Source of the DNA: Nostoc sp. LPT
GTDB taxonomy: Bacteria > Cyanobacteriota > Cyanobacteriia > Cyanobacteriales > Nostocaceae
Length of the DNA: 56,843 bases
Direction of reading: 5' to 3'
Assembly: GCF_017115165.1 (NCBI RefSeq)
Contig: NZ_JABXKF010000003.1
Location: forward strand, 1-56,843
The notes beneath the pieces were generated by a model. It was not told the DNA's origin, made no database searches, and was given only the letters and a program-made list of their open reading frames with translations. Positions 36,402 to 46,881 of this stretch are shown piece after piece. The number at the start of each line of letters is the position of its first letter. The first letter of the stretch is position 1. The position numbers and the translations under genes are program-made.

Positions 36402-36857
36402 TCATTGACTATCAATCACTGTCTGTGGATGCACAATGACAATACCTGCTGTGCTGGTGAAATCATCTGTATTGAAAGTCAGCAAATGCGTTACTCCATG
36501 TGTCAATATCACAGCAATTAATCGCGCATCGTGGACACGCTTACCCATAACTTTATAAGTGGTGACGTAACTCAACCAATAGGTGAATATCTGCGGATTG
36601 TCTTCAAGTAACGTAAATTGATCAAGAATTTGTTCCACCTCTGTGTGTGTCTGTTCGGCATTCCATCCCAAACCATTGACAGCAATTGGGCGAGTCGCAA
36701 CTGCCCAAAACTCTATCAGCACTTGAGGAGTAATGACACACTCCTCGCCTTGTGCTAAAAGTCTAGCAATTGCTTCCAACGCCAGCACATAGCTTGATGA
36801 AGCAGGATCGCAAGCACGCAATAGAATGTTGGTATCCAGCAAGTAATGAATAGTCAA
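36402..36857 (-). CDS. PIN-domain toxin (VapC-like)
   Basis: A 151-residue PIN ribonuclease. It has the first acidic strand YLLDTNILLRA, an acidic residue in QVLIEFW, VHDARLIAV and the final TFNTDDF, giving the usual acidic cluster for Mg-dependent RNA cleavage. Its ATG overlaps the antitoxin stop (ATGA) in the common TA arrangement with coupled translation. The pair is the only content between two macroglobulin-tail copies, so it may act as an addiction unit stabilising this region. Confidence 0.88.
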   Translation of the reverse strand: MTIHYLLDTNILLRACDPASSSYVLALEAIARLLAQGEECVITPQVLIEFWAVATRPIAVNGLGWNAEQTHTEVEQILDQFTLLEDNPQIFTYWLSYVTTYKVMGKRVHDARLIAVILTHGVTHLLTFNTDDFTSTAGIVIVHPQTVIDSQ

Positions 36858-37105
36858 TCGTAGATATTCTCCCGGCGCAAAGCCTCATCAGGCAAGCCTG
36901 GACTGTTAGCTGAATGACTTGCAGCCCACCTCCTCCACTTTGCTGCTTTCTCTTCTGGAGACAATATGCGTGAACGTTCAGGACGCAAAATCAGTACATC
37001 TCCCTGAAATTCTAAGCTGTAGAGTGTCCCAGGTTGTAGTTTTCCCAGCACCTCAGATGGTAAATACAAATCGCCATGTTCGTTGACTTTGAGAATATGT
37101 GTCAC
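36854..37105 (-). CDS. AbrB/MazE-like antitoxin of the PIN toxin
   Basis: An 83-residue protein. The N-terminal half is a swapped-hairpin AbrB-type DNA-binding domain (ILKVNEHGDLYLPSEVLGKLQPG). The C-terminal half (EEKAAKWRRWAASHSA, then DEALRRENIYD) should bind and block the toxin. It probably represses its own operon. The last ~21 codons recur at the end of the chimeric gene at 39197-39685 (70 bp, 64 identical). Confidence 0.87.
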   Translation of the reverse strand: MTHILKVNEHGDLYLPSEVLGKLQPGTLYSLEFQGDVLILRPERSRILSPEEKAAKWRRWAASHSANSPGLPDEALRRENIYD

Positions 37106-37165
37106 TGCCTCGATCTCCCATAGGCTTTGAACATTTATAGATTCCCTTTCTTACATCTTAAGTTG

Positions 37166-37347
37166 TCACGACTTATCCTCAACCACCAATGTAGACTCAG
37201 CAGTACGCCCAAATTCTTCTGGCGCATATTGCAAGTGAACTTGGGCACCAGGCCAAGAAAATGTACCAGGAGTAACAGAACGGACTAAGTAATGTAGGCT
37301 ATAAACTCCTGGTTCCAGGTGGTCGGCGTAGGCGATAATGCGATCGC
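37166..37347 (-). pseudogene. 3'-end copy of alpha-2-macroglobulin gene (copy B)
   Basis: Bases 37188-37347 are identical, by direct comparison, to 40737-40896 inside the large macroglobulin gene (160 bp including synonymous sites). Reading on the minus strand gives the last ~60 codons but with its own ending (TLVVEDKS, TGA at 37166-37168, where the large gene has TLILEDGK). The identity starts exactly at the GCGATCGC at 37340-37347. Upstream coding sequence is absent. Confidence 0.85.
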
Positions 37348-37387
37348 CTTTACAATAAAGGCAGATATATGGTGATGCTACCAGTAT

Positions 37388-38344
37388 TTAGATACCTAGA
37401 GATAATGATAACTGAATCCCAGCAGCAAGTCTTTTTTGCTTGGCTTCAGCTTTTAATCTTTTGTCTGCTTTGTAAATATTCTCTATAACTGGTATAAGTT
37501 CAGCTTTATGCTTAGGCATATATAAATCCAACGCTTTACAAACAGCTTCCACGGGATGGACATCGTGATAACGAATTTGGTTAGCTGCTAATTTACTCAT
37601 AGCTGAATAATCCATTAAAGGACGTGTATCGTAATAGTCTCTGATAGCAGCATTTTGAGAAAGATTATTCTGTTTTTTAATTTCTCTAGACTTTAGTCCT
37701 TGGAGACATTTATTTAACGCATCATTGGTATCCGCAAAAATCATTCTAGAAGTACTATGTTTTTCCTGCCACAGTTGTACAGCCGATATAAGCTCTGGAT
37801 GGTTTTCAATTTTTAATATTTGTCTAACAGTAAATCGCTCTTTATGTACAGCAAATTCTTGCTCAAAATCATTAGGTATGGAAGAGCCAGAATTAGCCTT
37901 CCAACCAGTCTTCTGGTGAATAAAAACCCGCATTCCAAGATGTTGAATTAGCTTTAATGCATGTTGTGCCTTAATATTACCTCCTGGTTGTCTTGGTTTT
38001 GACCACTTTGCATAATACTCAACCACCGCAGCACAAAATCTATCTTCTACAATGTCTCGCCCCTGTCCATCTGAATACTCTGTAAGAGTTAACATCATGC
38101 CAGCGAAAGGTTTCAAACATGGAGATAGATTATTATTGTTAGGGTCAGATGCTCTGACTTTTCTAATCAATTTACTTACACCAGTTTGACCTTTACCTAC
38201 AAACCTAGCTAATCCACCATGAGACATTCCTGATTGTCCCGTGCTTTTTACTGTGAAGTATTCAGCACCATCTTCATCCACACCACGTAATAAGTCTTTG
38301 GAAAAATTATGCTCATTACCAGACTTTTTCAATAGTTGTCCCAC
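37388..38344 (-). CDS. Unknown protein, phage/plasmid-like regulatory family
   Basis: A 318-residue basic protein. Residues ~20-60 look DNA-binding (SGMSHGGLARFVGKGQTGVSKLIRKV, HTH-like). The middle carries AAVVEYYAKWSKP and ALKLIQHLGMRVFIHQKTGW, a pattern I associate with phage-type regulators that end a helical region in a TGW/TGY motif, though I cannot name the family. The C-terminal third is Lys-rich and helical. A truncated paralogue lies at 39197-39685. It lies in a cargo block between two macroglobulin-tail copies. Start ATG at 38344; 26 bp behind the next gene's stop, so co-transcribed with it. Confidence 0.65.
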   Translation of the reverse strand: MGQLLKKSGNEHNFSKDLLRGVDEDGAEYFTVKSTGQSGMSHGGLARFVGKGQTGVSKLIRKVRASDPNNNNLSPCLKPFAGMMLTLTEYSDGQGRDIVEDRFCAAVVEYYAKWSKPRQPGGNIKAQHALKLIQHLGMRVFIHQKTGWKANSGSSIPNDFEQEFAVHKERFTVRQILKIENHPELISAVQLWQEKHSTSRMIFADTNDALNKCLQGLKSREIKKQNNLSQNAAIRDYYDTRPLMDYSAMSKLAANQIRYHDVHPVEAVCKALDLYMPKHKAELIPVIENIYKADKRLKAEAKQKRLAAGIQLSLSLGI

Positions 38345-38370
38345 AAAACACTCCTTTGGATGAAATATAA

Positions 38371-38997
38371 TTAAGGGTTTACTGAAAGATGTTTGCTGTT
38401 GAGTTGCGAAATTGACTTGGTAGGCGTATCAATTGATAGGGGTAACTCTGCACTTGCTTCAGGTGATTTTATCTCTACTAGAAAATGCTCCGAGTCATCA
38501 AGTTTTGCTAGTCTTCCTTCCTTTACACCCCGATTTAACTCTGCAAGCAGAGAGTTTCTAGCTCTAGCTAACTCGTCAGGTGAACAAGTTTCAAAAATTA
38601 TCTCGGTCAATTGATTAATATGTAATCCGCTTGGATAATTAACTAAAATCTGTCTTGCAATTGTGACATATCCTCTAGTTCTTTTGTACTGAGGACGTTT
38701 CATATCTTTTGGAAGACGAAAGTCTTGTACAGATTGACTTTTGGTTGAATGAACCTCACTGATTGAAACATCGACACAAGATAAACCTTTGATGTACTGC
38801 TGGTAATCTTTAGCATTCAATTCCTCGCCATGAGTAGCCATTAAGCTATCAATAGTTGACTGGATTTTCTTGGCTAAAGCCTCCATGATAGATGCCTCGA
38901 TTTGAGCCTTTGCAGCAATTTCTCTGAGTCTTACAGCATCTTCCTCAGTCTGGGCAAGTTTATTTTTTAACAATGAGAGAAGCAAATTGTTGTCCAT
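38371..38997 (-). CDS. Coiled coil plus winged-helix (HARE-like) protein, unknown role
   Basis: A 208-residue protein from the ATG at 38997 (MDNNLLLSLLKNKLAQTEED). The longer open frame to 39105 adds a non-protein-like leader. Residues ~5-60 form a coiled coil. Residues ~115-175 (YVTIARQILVNYPSGLHINQLTEIIFE, then LLAELNRGVKEGRLAKL) resemble a HARE-type winged helix, often found next to restriction or chromatin proteins. The tail is Ser/Thr-rich. In the same transcript as the downstream 318-residue protein. Confidence 0.6.
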   Translation of the reverse strand: MDNNLLLSLLKNKLAQTEEDAVRLREIAAKAQIEASIMEALAKKIQSTIDSLMATHGEELNAKDYQQYIKGLSCVDVSISEVHSTKSQSVQDFRLPKDMKRPQYKRTRGYVTIARQILVNYPSGLHINQLTEIIFETCSPDELARARNSLLAELNRGVKEGRLAKLDDSEHFLVEIKSPEASAELPLSIDTPTKSISQLNSKHLSVNP

Positions 38998-39196
38998 AAT
39001 GACAACTATTATACATATTCTTGAGTTTCTTGCAAAATTCCAAGAAATTATTTTATCAAATTTATCAGGAACTGAGATTAAGCTATGATAAGCTTTAAAA
39101 CTCAATATTTATATCTTGCAAGAATCCACAAGAAAAAAGCGATCGCTTCTCTCAGTAGCGGTAGTGCCATCGTTCTTGTTACAAAAGCTCATATAG

Positions 39197-39685
39197 TCAA
39201 TCATAGATATTCTCACGGCGCAAAGCTTCATCAGACAAGTCTAGACTGTTAGCTGAATGACTAAGTATCACTGTAGATTCAGCAACAGGTTTATTCCAAC
39301 CAGTCTTGTGGTGAATAAAAACCCGTATTCCAAGATATTGAATTAGCCTTAAAGCCTCTTGCGCCTTAATATTACCTCCTGGTTGTCTTGGCTTTGACCA
39401 CTTAGCATAATACTCAACGACCGCAGCACAAAATGCATCTTCTACAATAACTCGCCCTTGTGTATCTGAATACTCTGCAAAGGTCAACCTCATGCCTGCA
39501 AAAGGTTTAAGGCATGGAGGTAGGTTATTAACTGTCGGATTGGATAGTCTGACTTTAGCAATTAATCTACTTATAGCTGCTGGAGTTGTATCCACAAATC
39601 TAGCTAGTCCAGACTGAGACATTCCTGATTGTCCAGTAGTTTTGATAGTAAAGTATTCAGTACCATCTTCATCAATACTACGCAA
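39197..39685 (-). pseudogene. Chimera: regulator paralogue fused to antitoxin tail
   Basis: A 162-residue frame. Residues 1-~130 are close to residues ~20-150 of the 318-residue protein (same SIDEDGTEYFTIK start, EYYAKWSKPRQPGGN, RVFIHHKTGW). The last ~21 residues (SHSANSLDLSDEALRRENIYD split at the join) are the C-terminus of the PIN antitoxin. The 5' end is also cut: homology continues upstream (NLAKELLRS) to an in-frame TAA, leaving only a TTG start. Probably a recombination relic, though it could still be expressed as a short DNA-binding protein. Confidence 0.75.
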
Positions 39686-39709
39686 TAATTCTTTGGCTAA
39701 GTTTGACTG

Positions 39710-40099
39710 TTAATCTACCGTCAGATTCCTCAACTTTTCTTCATCAAAAGTAAGCCCATGACGTTCTAAATATGGGCGCAAATTTATTTTAATGAATAAA
39801 TCTTTTAGTTCTTGGGCAATTTCTTGGGGTGGATTTCCTGATAATGCGGTCGCAATTAAACGTTCTGCTGCTTGAAATTCACCACAGTCTATTGCAAGAG
39901 TTGCAGCACTACGATGCAATACTGAACGAGTCGGTTCGGCATCTAGTTGATTGGCAATCAGTGCAGCAGCTTGAGATTCTTTTTCAAAAGCTTGTCGAGA
40001 AACTTGACTAGCTTGCTTTAAGTCTCCTCTGAGTTTAGCAGTAAAAGCTGCTTCGGCTAAATCCATCGCTTGTTTATGCAACTCCTGAATCTGACTCAT
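39710..40099 (-). CDS. Hypothetical helical protein, paired with next gene
   Basis: A 129-residue helical protein with TPR/SEL-like helices (AMDLAEAAFTAKLRGDLKQASQ, RSAATLAIDCGEFQAAERLIATAL). Its start overlaps the stop of the 179-residue gene by 4 bp (ATGA), so they are translationally coupled. I have a memory of similar gene pairs in other cyanobacteria but no function. Position in the cargo between macroglobulin-tail copies A and B suggests acquisition with it. Confidence 0.68.
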   Translation of the reverse strand: MSQIQELHKQAMDLAEAAFTAKLRGDLKQASQVSRQAFEKESQAAALIANQLDAEPTRSVLHRSAATLAIDCGEFQAAERLIATALSGNPPQEIAQELKDLFIKINLRPYLERHGLTFDEEKLRNLTVD

Positions 40100-40635
40100 T
40101 TTTCCACAATAAAAGATATGGGTCTGCTAAATTCAACAATAATAACGTAGGCAGGAAATTCGCCATCGGAAGGATTAGTTTGCTCGATTTTTTGTTTGAC
40201 TCTAGCTCTAATCCTGTTATCATCTGCTTTACGTATACCTGAAACTTCCAGTCTTACTTGATTTTGAAATGGAAGTTTACCTGCTTCATTTTCGCTACCT
40301 AACCAATAATCAAATCCAGTGCCTTTACGCGATCGCTCAATCACTGTAAACTCAGTCAATTGTCTGATAAGCATAAAGGCAATACCATAGGCTGCTTGTT
40401 CTGTGGTGAACTCTTCATCATTCCAGCAGCGGAGCATTTGCTGTGTAACGGCTTGCCAATATAGTCTGAAGGTGGTAGTAAAGTCCCCATTAACTGTGAG
40501 TTCTACACCCTGTAAATGACCTCGATCCTCCAAACACACCGCACAAGCTTCTGCTAAAGCTGCTCCAAAAGATGGAGTTATAGCGGGTAGTCCTTCTCCT
40601 AACTTAGTTAATACTAATTCTTGGGGTTTATCCAA
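40096..40635 (-). CDS. Hypothetical protein, first gene of a coupled pair
   Basis: A 179-residue alpha/beta protein. The first half is helical (FGAALAEACAVCLEDRGH, AAYGIAFMLIRQLTEF); the second has strands with KGTGFDYWLG, QVRLEVSGIRK and YVIIVEFSRPISFI. The GTGxDYWL / LEVSGI pattern hints at a nuclease-like fold, but the catalytic set is not clear. Coupled to the 129-residue protein. Its start is ~80 bp from the macroglobulin stop codon, both on the minus strand. Confidence 0.68.
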   Translation of the reverse strand: MDKPQELVLTKLGEGLPAITPSFGAALAEACAVCLEDRGHLQGVELTVNGDFTTTFRLYWQAVTQQMLRCWNDEEFTTEQAAYGIAFMLIRQLTEFTVIERSRKGTGFDYWLGSENEAGKLPFQNQVRLEVSGIRKADDNRIRARVKQKIEQTNPSDGEFPAYVIIVEFSRPISFIVEK

Positions 40636-40714
40636 GCTAAACAGACTGAATTTTACCGTGATTTGTTTGATTGTACTTTAATTGCAGTTGCAGAAATGCA
40701 ATAAAGTACAATTA

Positions 40715-43700
40715 TTATTTCCCATCTTCCAATATTAATGTAGACTCAGCAGTACGCCCAAATTCTTCTGGCGCATATTGCAAGTGAACTTGGGCACCAG
40801 GCCAAGAAAATGTACCAGGAGTAACAGAACGGACTAAGTAATGTAGGCTATAAACTCCTGGTTCCAGGTGGTCGGCGTAGGCGATAATGCGATCGCGGTA
40901 CACATTCTTAAAACCAAGTTCCCAGCTATCGGCTTTTGCTTGTAATGCAGCAGTAGTAGTTTGAAAACTTGCATCCACCGCCTCAAAACCTGATGGTAGC
41001 GGATCTTTTATCACCAAATGATCTACAGGATGATCGGCGATAATTTCTAAACCAATATCAAACACCTGTCCAGAGGCTAAAGTCAAGGGTTTATCAAAAG
41101 CGTAAAGACCTGTTTTTTGCAAAACTTTTTCTTCATTTACTTGACTAATCTCTCGTGTTATGCGTAGTCCGTTAAACCTGCCTGCTTGATTACCTTGCAA
41201 GCGATAATTATAAGCAACCAGATAGTGCAAAGTGCCATTACCTGATTTTTGCAGCGTTAAATCATTACGCCCACGAGGTAATTTATTCATCGGCACATTT
41301 AGCTGTAAGCTAGGATTTTGGTAGCCATTAAACCGATTTTCGCCTAATTTATTACCAGCTAATTGCACTGTGGCAATAAAATTAGGTGGTGTGGATTGCA
41401 GTTGACTATAATCTACCAAAGCTGTTAAAGCTTGGGCATTATTATAGTTAGTTTGCCATGTACCATCGCGTCGTAATGCCAGAAGACTTTGGAATAACTT
41501 ATCTATAACTTCGGGTTTACTTTGTTTGGCAATAAATAAGCGTAAAGCTTGCGCTTGTGTCGTAGTAGCTGAACTTATCCACCCCCAACTAGTTGGTAAA
41601 CTTACGACTGCTGTGCGGCCAGTTTCATAGATATTCTGTTGCAGTTTATTCACTAGTTGTTGAGATTCATCTTGCCATTCTGGAAATTGAGATAAGTATC
41701 GCGTTAGTTTAATTTGAGTTGCGACATCAAAGTTATTGCGCTGTTCATAAATATCTGCAAGGAAAGTATTGCGTTTATCTCCCAATTCTGCTAAAGCGAT
41801 TAAAGCATTAAGTTGCAGTTGCCTTTTACAGAGTAGTTGTTTACAAAAGTCGTATTCTCCAGGGTTTGCTAAAACTTTTTGTAAATAAGTTTTCAGACGA
41901 GATACCATTGCAGAATCGACGAAATTAGGAAATACCTGACTGGCTTTAGCCAAAGATTCTCCTGTATAGGAAGAAACCCAAGGGTCGGATTTTTCTTGTC
42001 CAGGGAAAGTAGCAAAACCACCATCGGCTATTTGGAGTTTTTGTAATTTTTCAATTGCTTGATTAGCTTGTTGGCTAGGATTAAATTCTCCAAAGTTCTG
42101 GTCATATTTCTTGGCAAGAGTTTGCAGATTTGCCGCAATTATTAACTGACTCGCCGCCGGTTCTGTAAACGGCAAATCATCATCTTCTAAAACTTGTTTT
42201 GCTGGTGCTTTAATTTCTGGTATCAAAGTACTCGCTAACTGAATATCTAAACCTCCTGCATCAGGGAAGGTGTTTTTATCAACATTCAGGGGAATCTTCA
42301 CCTGTTTTTCAGTGACACCAGATTCAACGACTTGTTCTGTAATTTCAATTGGCTTAATTTCCAAAGGTACTTCAAAAGCATCTGCGGCTGTACCATTTAA
42401 CTGAGTGGTAAAGCGAACTTTACCAACTCCCACCCTATCCGCCAGCATGGGAAAGCGATAAGCATGAGTTGCAGATTCAGTTTTGGTTTGCAAAGAAGTT
42501 GCTATGGGGTTTTTATCAGCGAACTTTACATTACCGCTAAGTTCGCCATTAATTGAGAGATTTCCTGTATTTCCAGTGTTGTTAGTTACGGATAAACCGG
42601 CGAGGATGCGATCGCCTGGACGGGCAAACTGTGGCAAGATGGCATTAGTGAGCAGTGGCTTGGTGCTGATAAACGTCGCGTCCCCATTCCCGAAACGCAG
42701 ATTTCCATCGGTAGCGACAGCCATCACTCGCCATGTAGTTAAGTCATCCGGGAGTTTAAAGGTTATCTGTGCATTCCCATTTGCATCGGTAAGGATAGAA
42801 CCGTTGTAGTAAGCTAAGGCTTGAAAATCGGTGCGAGTGCGAGTATTGGCTGCACCAGTTGAGAAACCACCGCCATAACCCCAACCTTTGGGTTTAGCTA
42901 CATCTTGTGCTTGTAATATAACATTTGGGCGATTATCGCTAAAGCGGGTAGATATTGGCTGTTCTGCGTAAACTGTATCTACCAAATTGGGCGGACGATA
43001 ACCAGAAAGTTGTAACACCGCTTCATTTACCACCATGACTGTAAACTGTCCTTTGGTGGGGTTTCCTTGATTGTCCTTTAATTCTAACTGTACTGTTTCC
43101 TCTGCACCAGGTTCTAATGATGCTTGCGCTGGTTTCACTTGCAGTTTTAAATACTTATCCTCCAAGTTAACTTTAAAAGGTGTAAAACCAATCTTCACCA
43201 AGTTTTATAAACTTCCCGCTTCCACTTGATTTATGGGTTTACCTTGTCTTACTAAGACAGCTTCAATGGCTGCGTTTGGTAACATTTCTGGAGTGACTTG
43301 AAACTGAATTTGTGGTGCGCCTCCCTGAACTTTGGTAATTTGCTGATAAAGGGGTTTATCTTTAATCACAGCAAAGTACAATTCTGCATCTGGATAGGGA
43401 GATTGAATTAGGGCAGTAGCAGTTTCACCAGGTTTGAATTCTTTTTTATCTAATTTAACTTCTAAAACATCTTCTTCTCTAGAACCCCAAAATACTGGAT
43501 TTTCTCCAGTTGCCCAAATTTGTAAATCTGTAGCACTTAATTCACCTTTAGCATCGCTAAAATTAACTCTAATTTCGATATGAAGCGGATTCCGGTGCTG
43601 TCAAATTTACCGATTGCGGATTACTCGCAGATGTAATTTCTGCTTGTCCTACTGTTTTATATTCAACTTGATTTTTTGGTGTTCGGCTACCTTCCACCAA

Positions 43701-46562
43701 CTGCGTGACGCTGCTGTATTTAATCTGTTGTAATTCCAGCTGCACCCGTTGACCTGTAATTGGTTTTCCTCTAGGGTCAGTAACAATCACTTCAATGGGA
43801 AAAGGCTTACCAGCATCAGCGATGAAATTACTTTTTAAGCCGATGAGGCGATTACTCGGTAAGGCTGTAAATGTTTTGGAATTAGCTACAGACAGATTAG
43901 AAACATCTGCAACTTGCACATCCACTTGGTAAGTCATCGGATATGGTAAATCATTTGCCACATTTACAGTTTGATTACTTTTACCATTAGCATCTAGTTG
44001 GACATTAGTTTGCAATACATCACTAGATATAGTAGGCGTTTCCTCTGGCCATAACCATTGCCTACCAAAAGTAAATCCCTCCCAACCTTTAGGAACGAAA
44101 TCAGCCTGCTGACGAGTAATAAAATATTTTGCTTCTCCACCTTCCACAGGCGCACCAAACAAATAATTGCTTGTAGCATTAATATTTACTTTCTCGTCAA
44201 TGTATGCAAATTCTTTATCTAAGTTGAGTTCGACTTTAAAATTGGGTGGCTTAAACTCAGCTACCCGAAATTCTCCAGAAATTTCTTGCCCATTTTTACT
44301 TTTCGCCTGGATTGTATAGTAGCCTAAGCGCTGAGTAGTTTTGATTGGTAATTCCAGAGAAAAACTGCCAAATTCATTTGTGGTTTGCGTACCTATGCTG
44401 GTTTTTTGCCCATCGGGATTTACCAAAGTTAATTGGTAAGCAGCATTTTTATCTTGCTGAATTACACCATTTTGTAAATAATCTGCAAAACCAGTTAACC
44501 AAGCTTTTTCACCTGGTTGATATAACTGTCTATCCGAGAAAATTACCCCACGTGATTCTGGCTTATTATCTTGCCAACCTGCATCAATGCCATATCCATA
44601 AACACCGCTATACTCTTCAGTTCTAGCGAAGGCCCAATCTTGATTTTCACGGGCAATTACTAATAGTTGTGGTGATTTACTAGAGCTTTCATTCCCAGAA
44701 TAACATTGCTGTAATCCTTCACGAACAATTCTAAAAATTCCATTTTCATCTGTTTTACCTCTTGCACAAGGTACTGGTTCGGGGCGAGATTTTGCTTGTA
44801 ATTTTGATTGATAAATTTCGATAGCGCCATTTTTAACTGGTGAACCATCTGTAAGATGATTGACGCGAATTAACCCTGACTCAGGAAACCACTGAGTAAA
44901 TACGCCCAAATTTGTCAATTCAACCATGCCATAAGTCGTAGGTTCGCGCCACAGTTCCTTACCATTCTCTTGATATTTATTAGTGCGGGCTTGGACTCCA
45001 TAAGCTAACATCCCCGTAGCAGCATTGATTTTTTCCCGCAGAGGAACAGCAATATCAACTGATTGATTTTTCTTACCCGATACCTTAAAGCTTTGCCATT
45101 CAGAAGGTTGTGGTAATAAATCACTGCTATTATTAAAATAAACTAAATCTGTAGGTTTAACTACTCGATAAGCTGCTTTATATTTAGATTCTGGTAGATT
45201 TCCTGTACTAATATTTAACTGTAAATCTTTACTTGTAGGAAAAATATTCAAATCTGATGGTACCCAGATATCTCCAGCTAAATCTCCAGTATCATATTTA
45301 AGTGCGACGGGTTTACCCAAAGTTTGCCCAAATTTATCTTTGAGATTTCCACTGATAGTAATTGTATAAGTCTTGGCAGGTTCTAGTGCATAAGGATTGA
45401 TACCGACTATTTTATCTTCATCATTTATTTGGATAATTCTCGAAATTTCTTTTGGTGCTGGATTAATGGTAATATTTTCTTTAGCTGAATCTGGCAATAA
45501 AACATTATTAAATTCTAGCTGTGGACTACCTTTTATAAATCTTCCAAAAGTTCCTCCTGCATCTGGTTGTCCGTAAAAGTTAATTTTCTGAAATGCCAAA
45601 GGCGAATAAGTTGCTAACTTCGTTGCAAATTCTTTCTCTGTAGATAGATTACCATAAGCAGGACGTATTCCTGGAGAAAATACTAGGCGATAACTAGTCG
45701 CTTTTTCAAGATTTTGCTGTGGGATGAGGTTATAAATCCAATTGCGTGCTGAAGGGTCAAATTTTTCTAAAGGGTCTTCTTCATTTTTTAATGATTTTTC
45801 TTCCTTGTTTAACTCAACTTTAAAACCTATACCTTTATTTTTACCTTCAGGAATTAACTGTAAATGTTCTTGTACAGAAGCTAAATCCAATTCGACATTA
45901 GAAGTAAACTGTAACTTTTGTTGTAAATCAATTGGTTCGATATCAGCCTTCTCGATGGGATTGATACCGGGTAAATTAGTTAATTTTATGGATTCAGTGT
46001 TGAAAGTCCAAGGTAAATCTTTGTCTAGTCGATGATTTTTTAAATCGGCTAAACCTGCTTTGAGAGTGACTTGAAATCGTGTCGCTATTGGTAATGCTTT
46101 CTCAGCTTGAAATCCCACCATACGCGGTGTTAAAAAGCGAAATTGACCGGGTAAAGGCGGCCAAAGGGCAAATTTTTGTAATATTTTTTGCTGTTCTGGA
46201 CTATCAAGACTTTCAACTGGGATTAAAGCTTCTTTAAAACGGATGCGGATTTGGTTGAGGGGTTTTGCATCTCCAATGGGACTTATTTGTTCAATCCAGC
46301 CTGGTAATTTTGGTGGTGTGAGTGGGGATACTGTTGGAAGTTGTTCTTTACTTGAATTGATACCAAAAAAATTACACCCTGCCATCCCTAGTATAAATGT
46401 AAATATCAGAAGAAACTGTATTGTTCTTTTCCGGCTTGAAGAACGCCTAATTTTTTTTAAGGAACTGCCAATAATGCTAAGAACGCAATAGGTTATTTTA
46501 TGCTGGAAACGCAGTAAAACTCTAACAATCATCTTTCTAGTAATTAAAAATAAAAAATTCAC
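40715..46562 (-). pseudogene. Broken alpha-2-macroglobulin family lipoprotein gene
   Basis: Two open frames (46562-43569, 997 codons; 43201-40715, 828 codons) together give one ~1950-residue bacterial alpha-2-macroglobulin. It has a lipoprotein signal (TFILGMAGC lipobox), repeated MG/Ig-like domains and an alpha-helical TED domain with terminal bundle. Between the frames the coding sequence is still readable: one extra base in cgaaatt (43571-43577) shifts the frame, and an in-frame TAA at 43205-43207 interrupts GSL*NLVKIGF. The canonical thioester CxEQ is not visible at the expected place (LPFTEPAASQL). The intact protein would trap proteases in the periplasm, partnered with PbpC, whose gene lies divergently upstream and is also broken. 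Confidence 0.9.
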
Positions 46563-46881
46563 ACACTATAGCAAATAAAAACTTGCATTACCTCATGAAG
46601 TCGAAAATGCCAACACTAATAAAGGACGCAGTATAACTAGTTATTTTTACACAAGCTTTGGATGTAACGTATGTTTATTTACATAGATAACTAATCTAGT
46701 GTTATTGTTCCAAAAATGACTACAATTCTTAACTATAAATAAGTATTTAAATTTTGCAAACATTAATTTACATCTGCTAAGTTAGTAAAAATTAATTATT
46801 AAGGATTTGAAATATTTACTGATGTAGATGTAATCGCTGCGTCAAGATTAAGGTAGGTTTTCTTAGACAGGGAATTCCCTG
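46563..46881. promoter_or_regulatory. Divergent intergenic region of macroglobulin and pbpC
   Basis: About 320 AT-rich bases separating the divergent genes; both promoters should be here. No repeat or strong inverted repeat stands out. This arrangement keeps the two functionally linked genes together, as in other bacteria where yfhM and pbpC are neighbours. Confidence 0.45.

Noticed and set aside
37346..37362. GCCTTT-acaat-AAAGGC hairpin as a terminator of the 318-residue gene
   Set aside because: The stem is only 6 bp and no T-run follows on the transcribed strand; it may be chance at the HIP1 break point.
43202..43573. A separate small gene between the two macroglobulin frames
   Set aside because: The stretch is continuous macroglobulin coding sequence once one base is removed at 43571-43577; it ends at the in-frame TAA.
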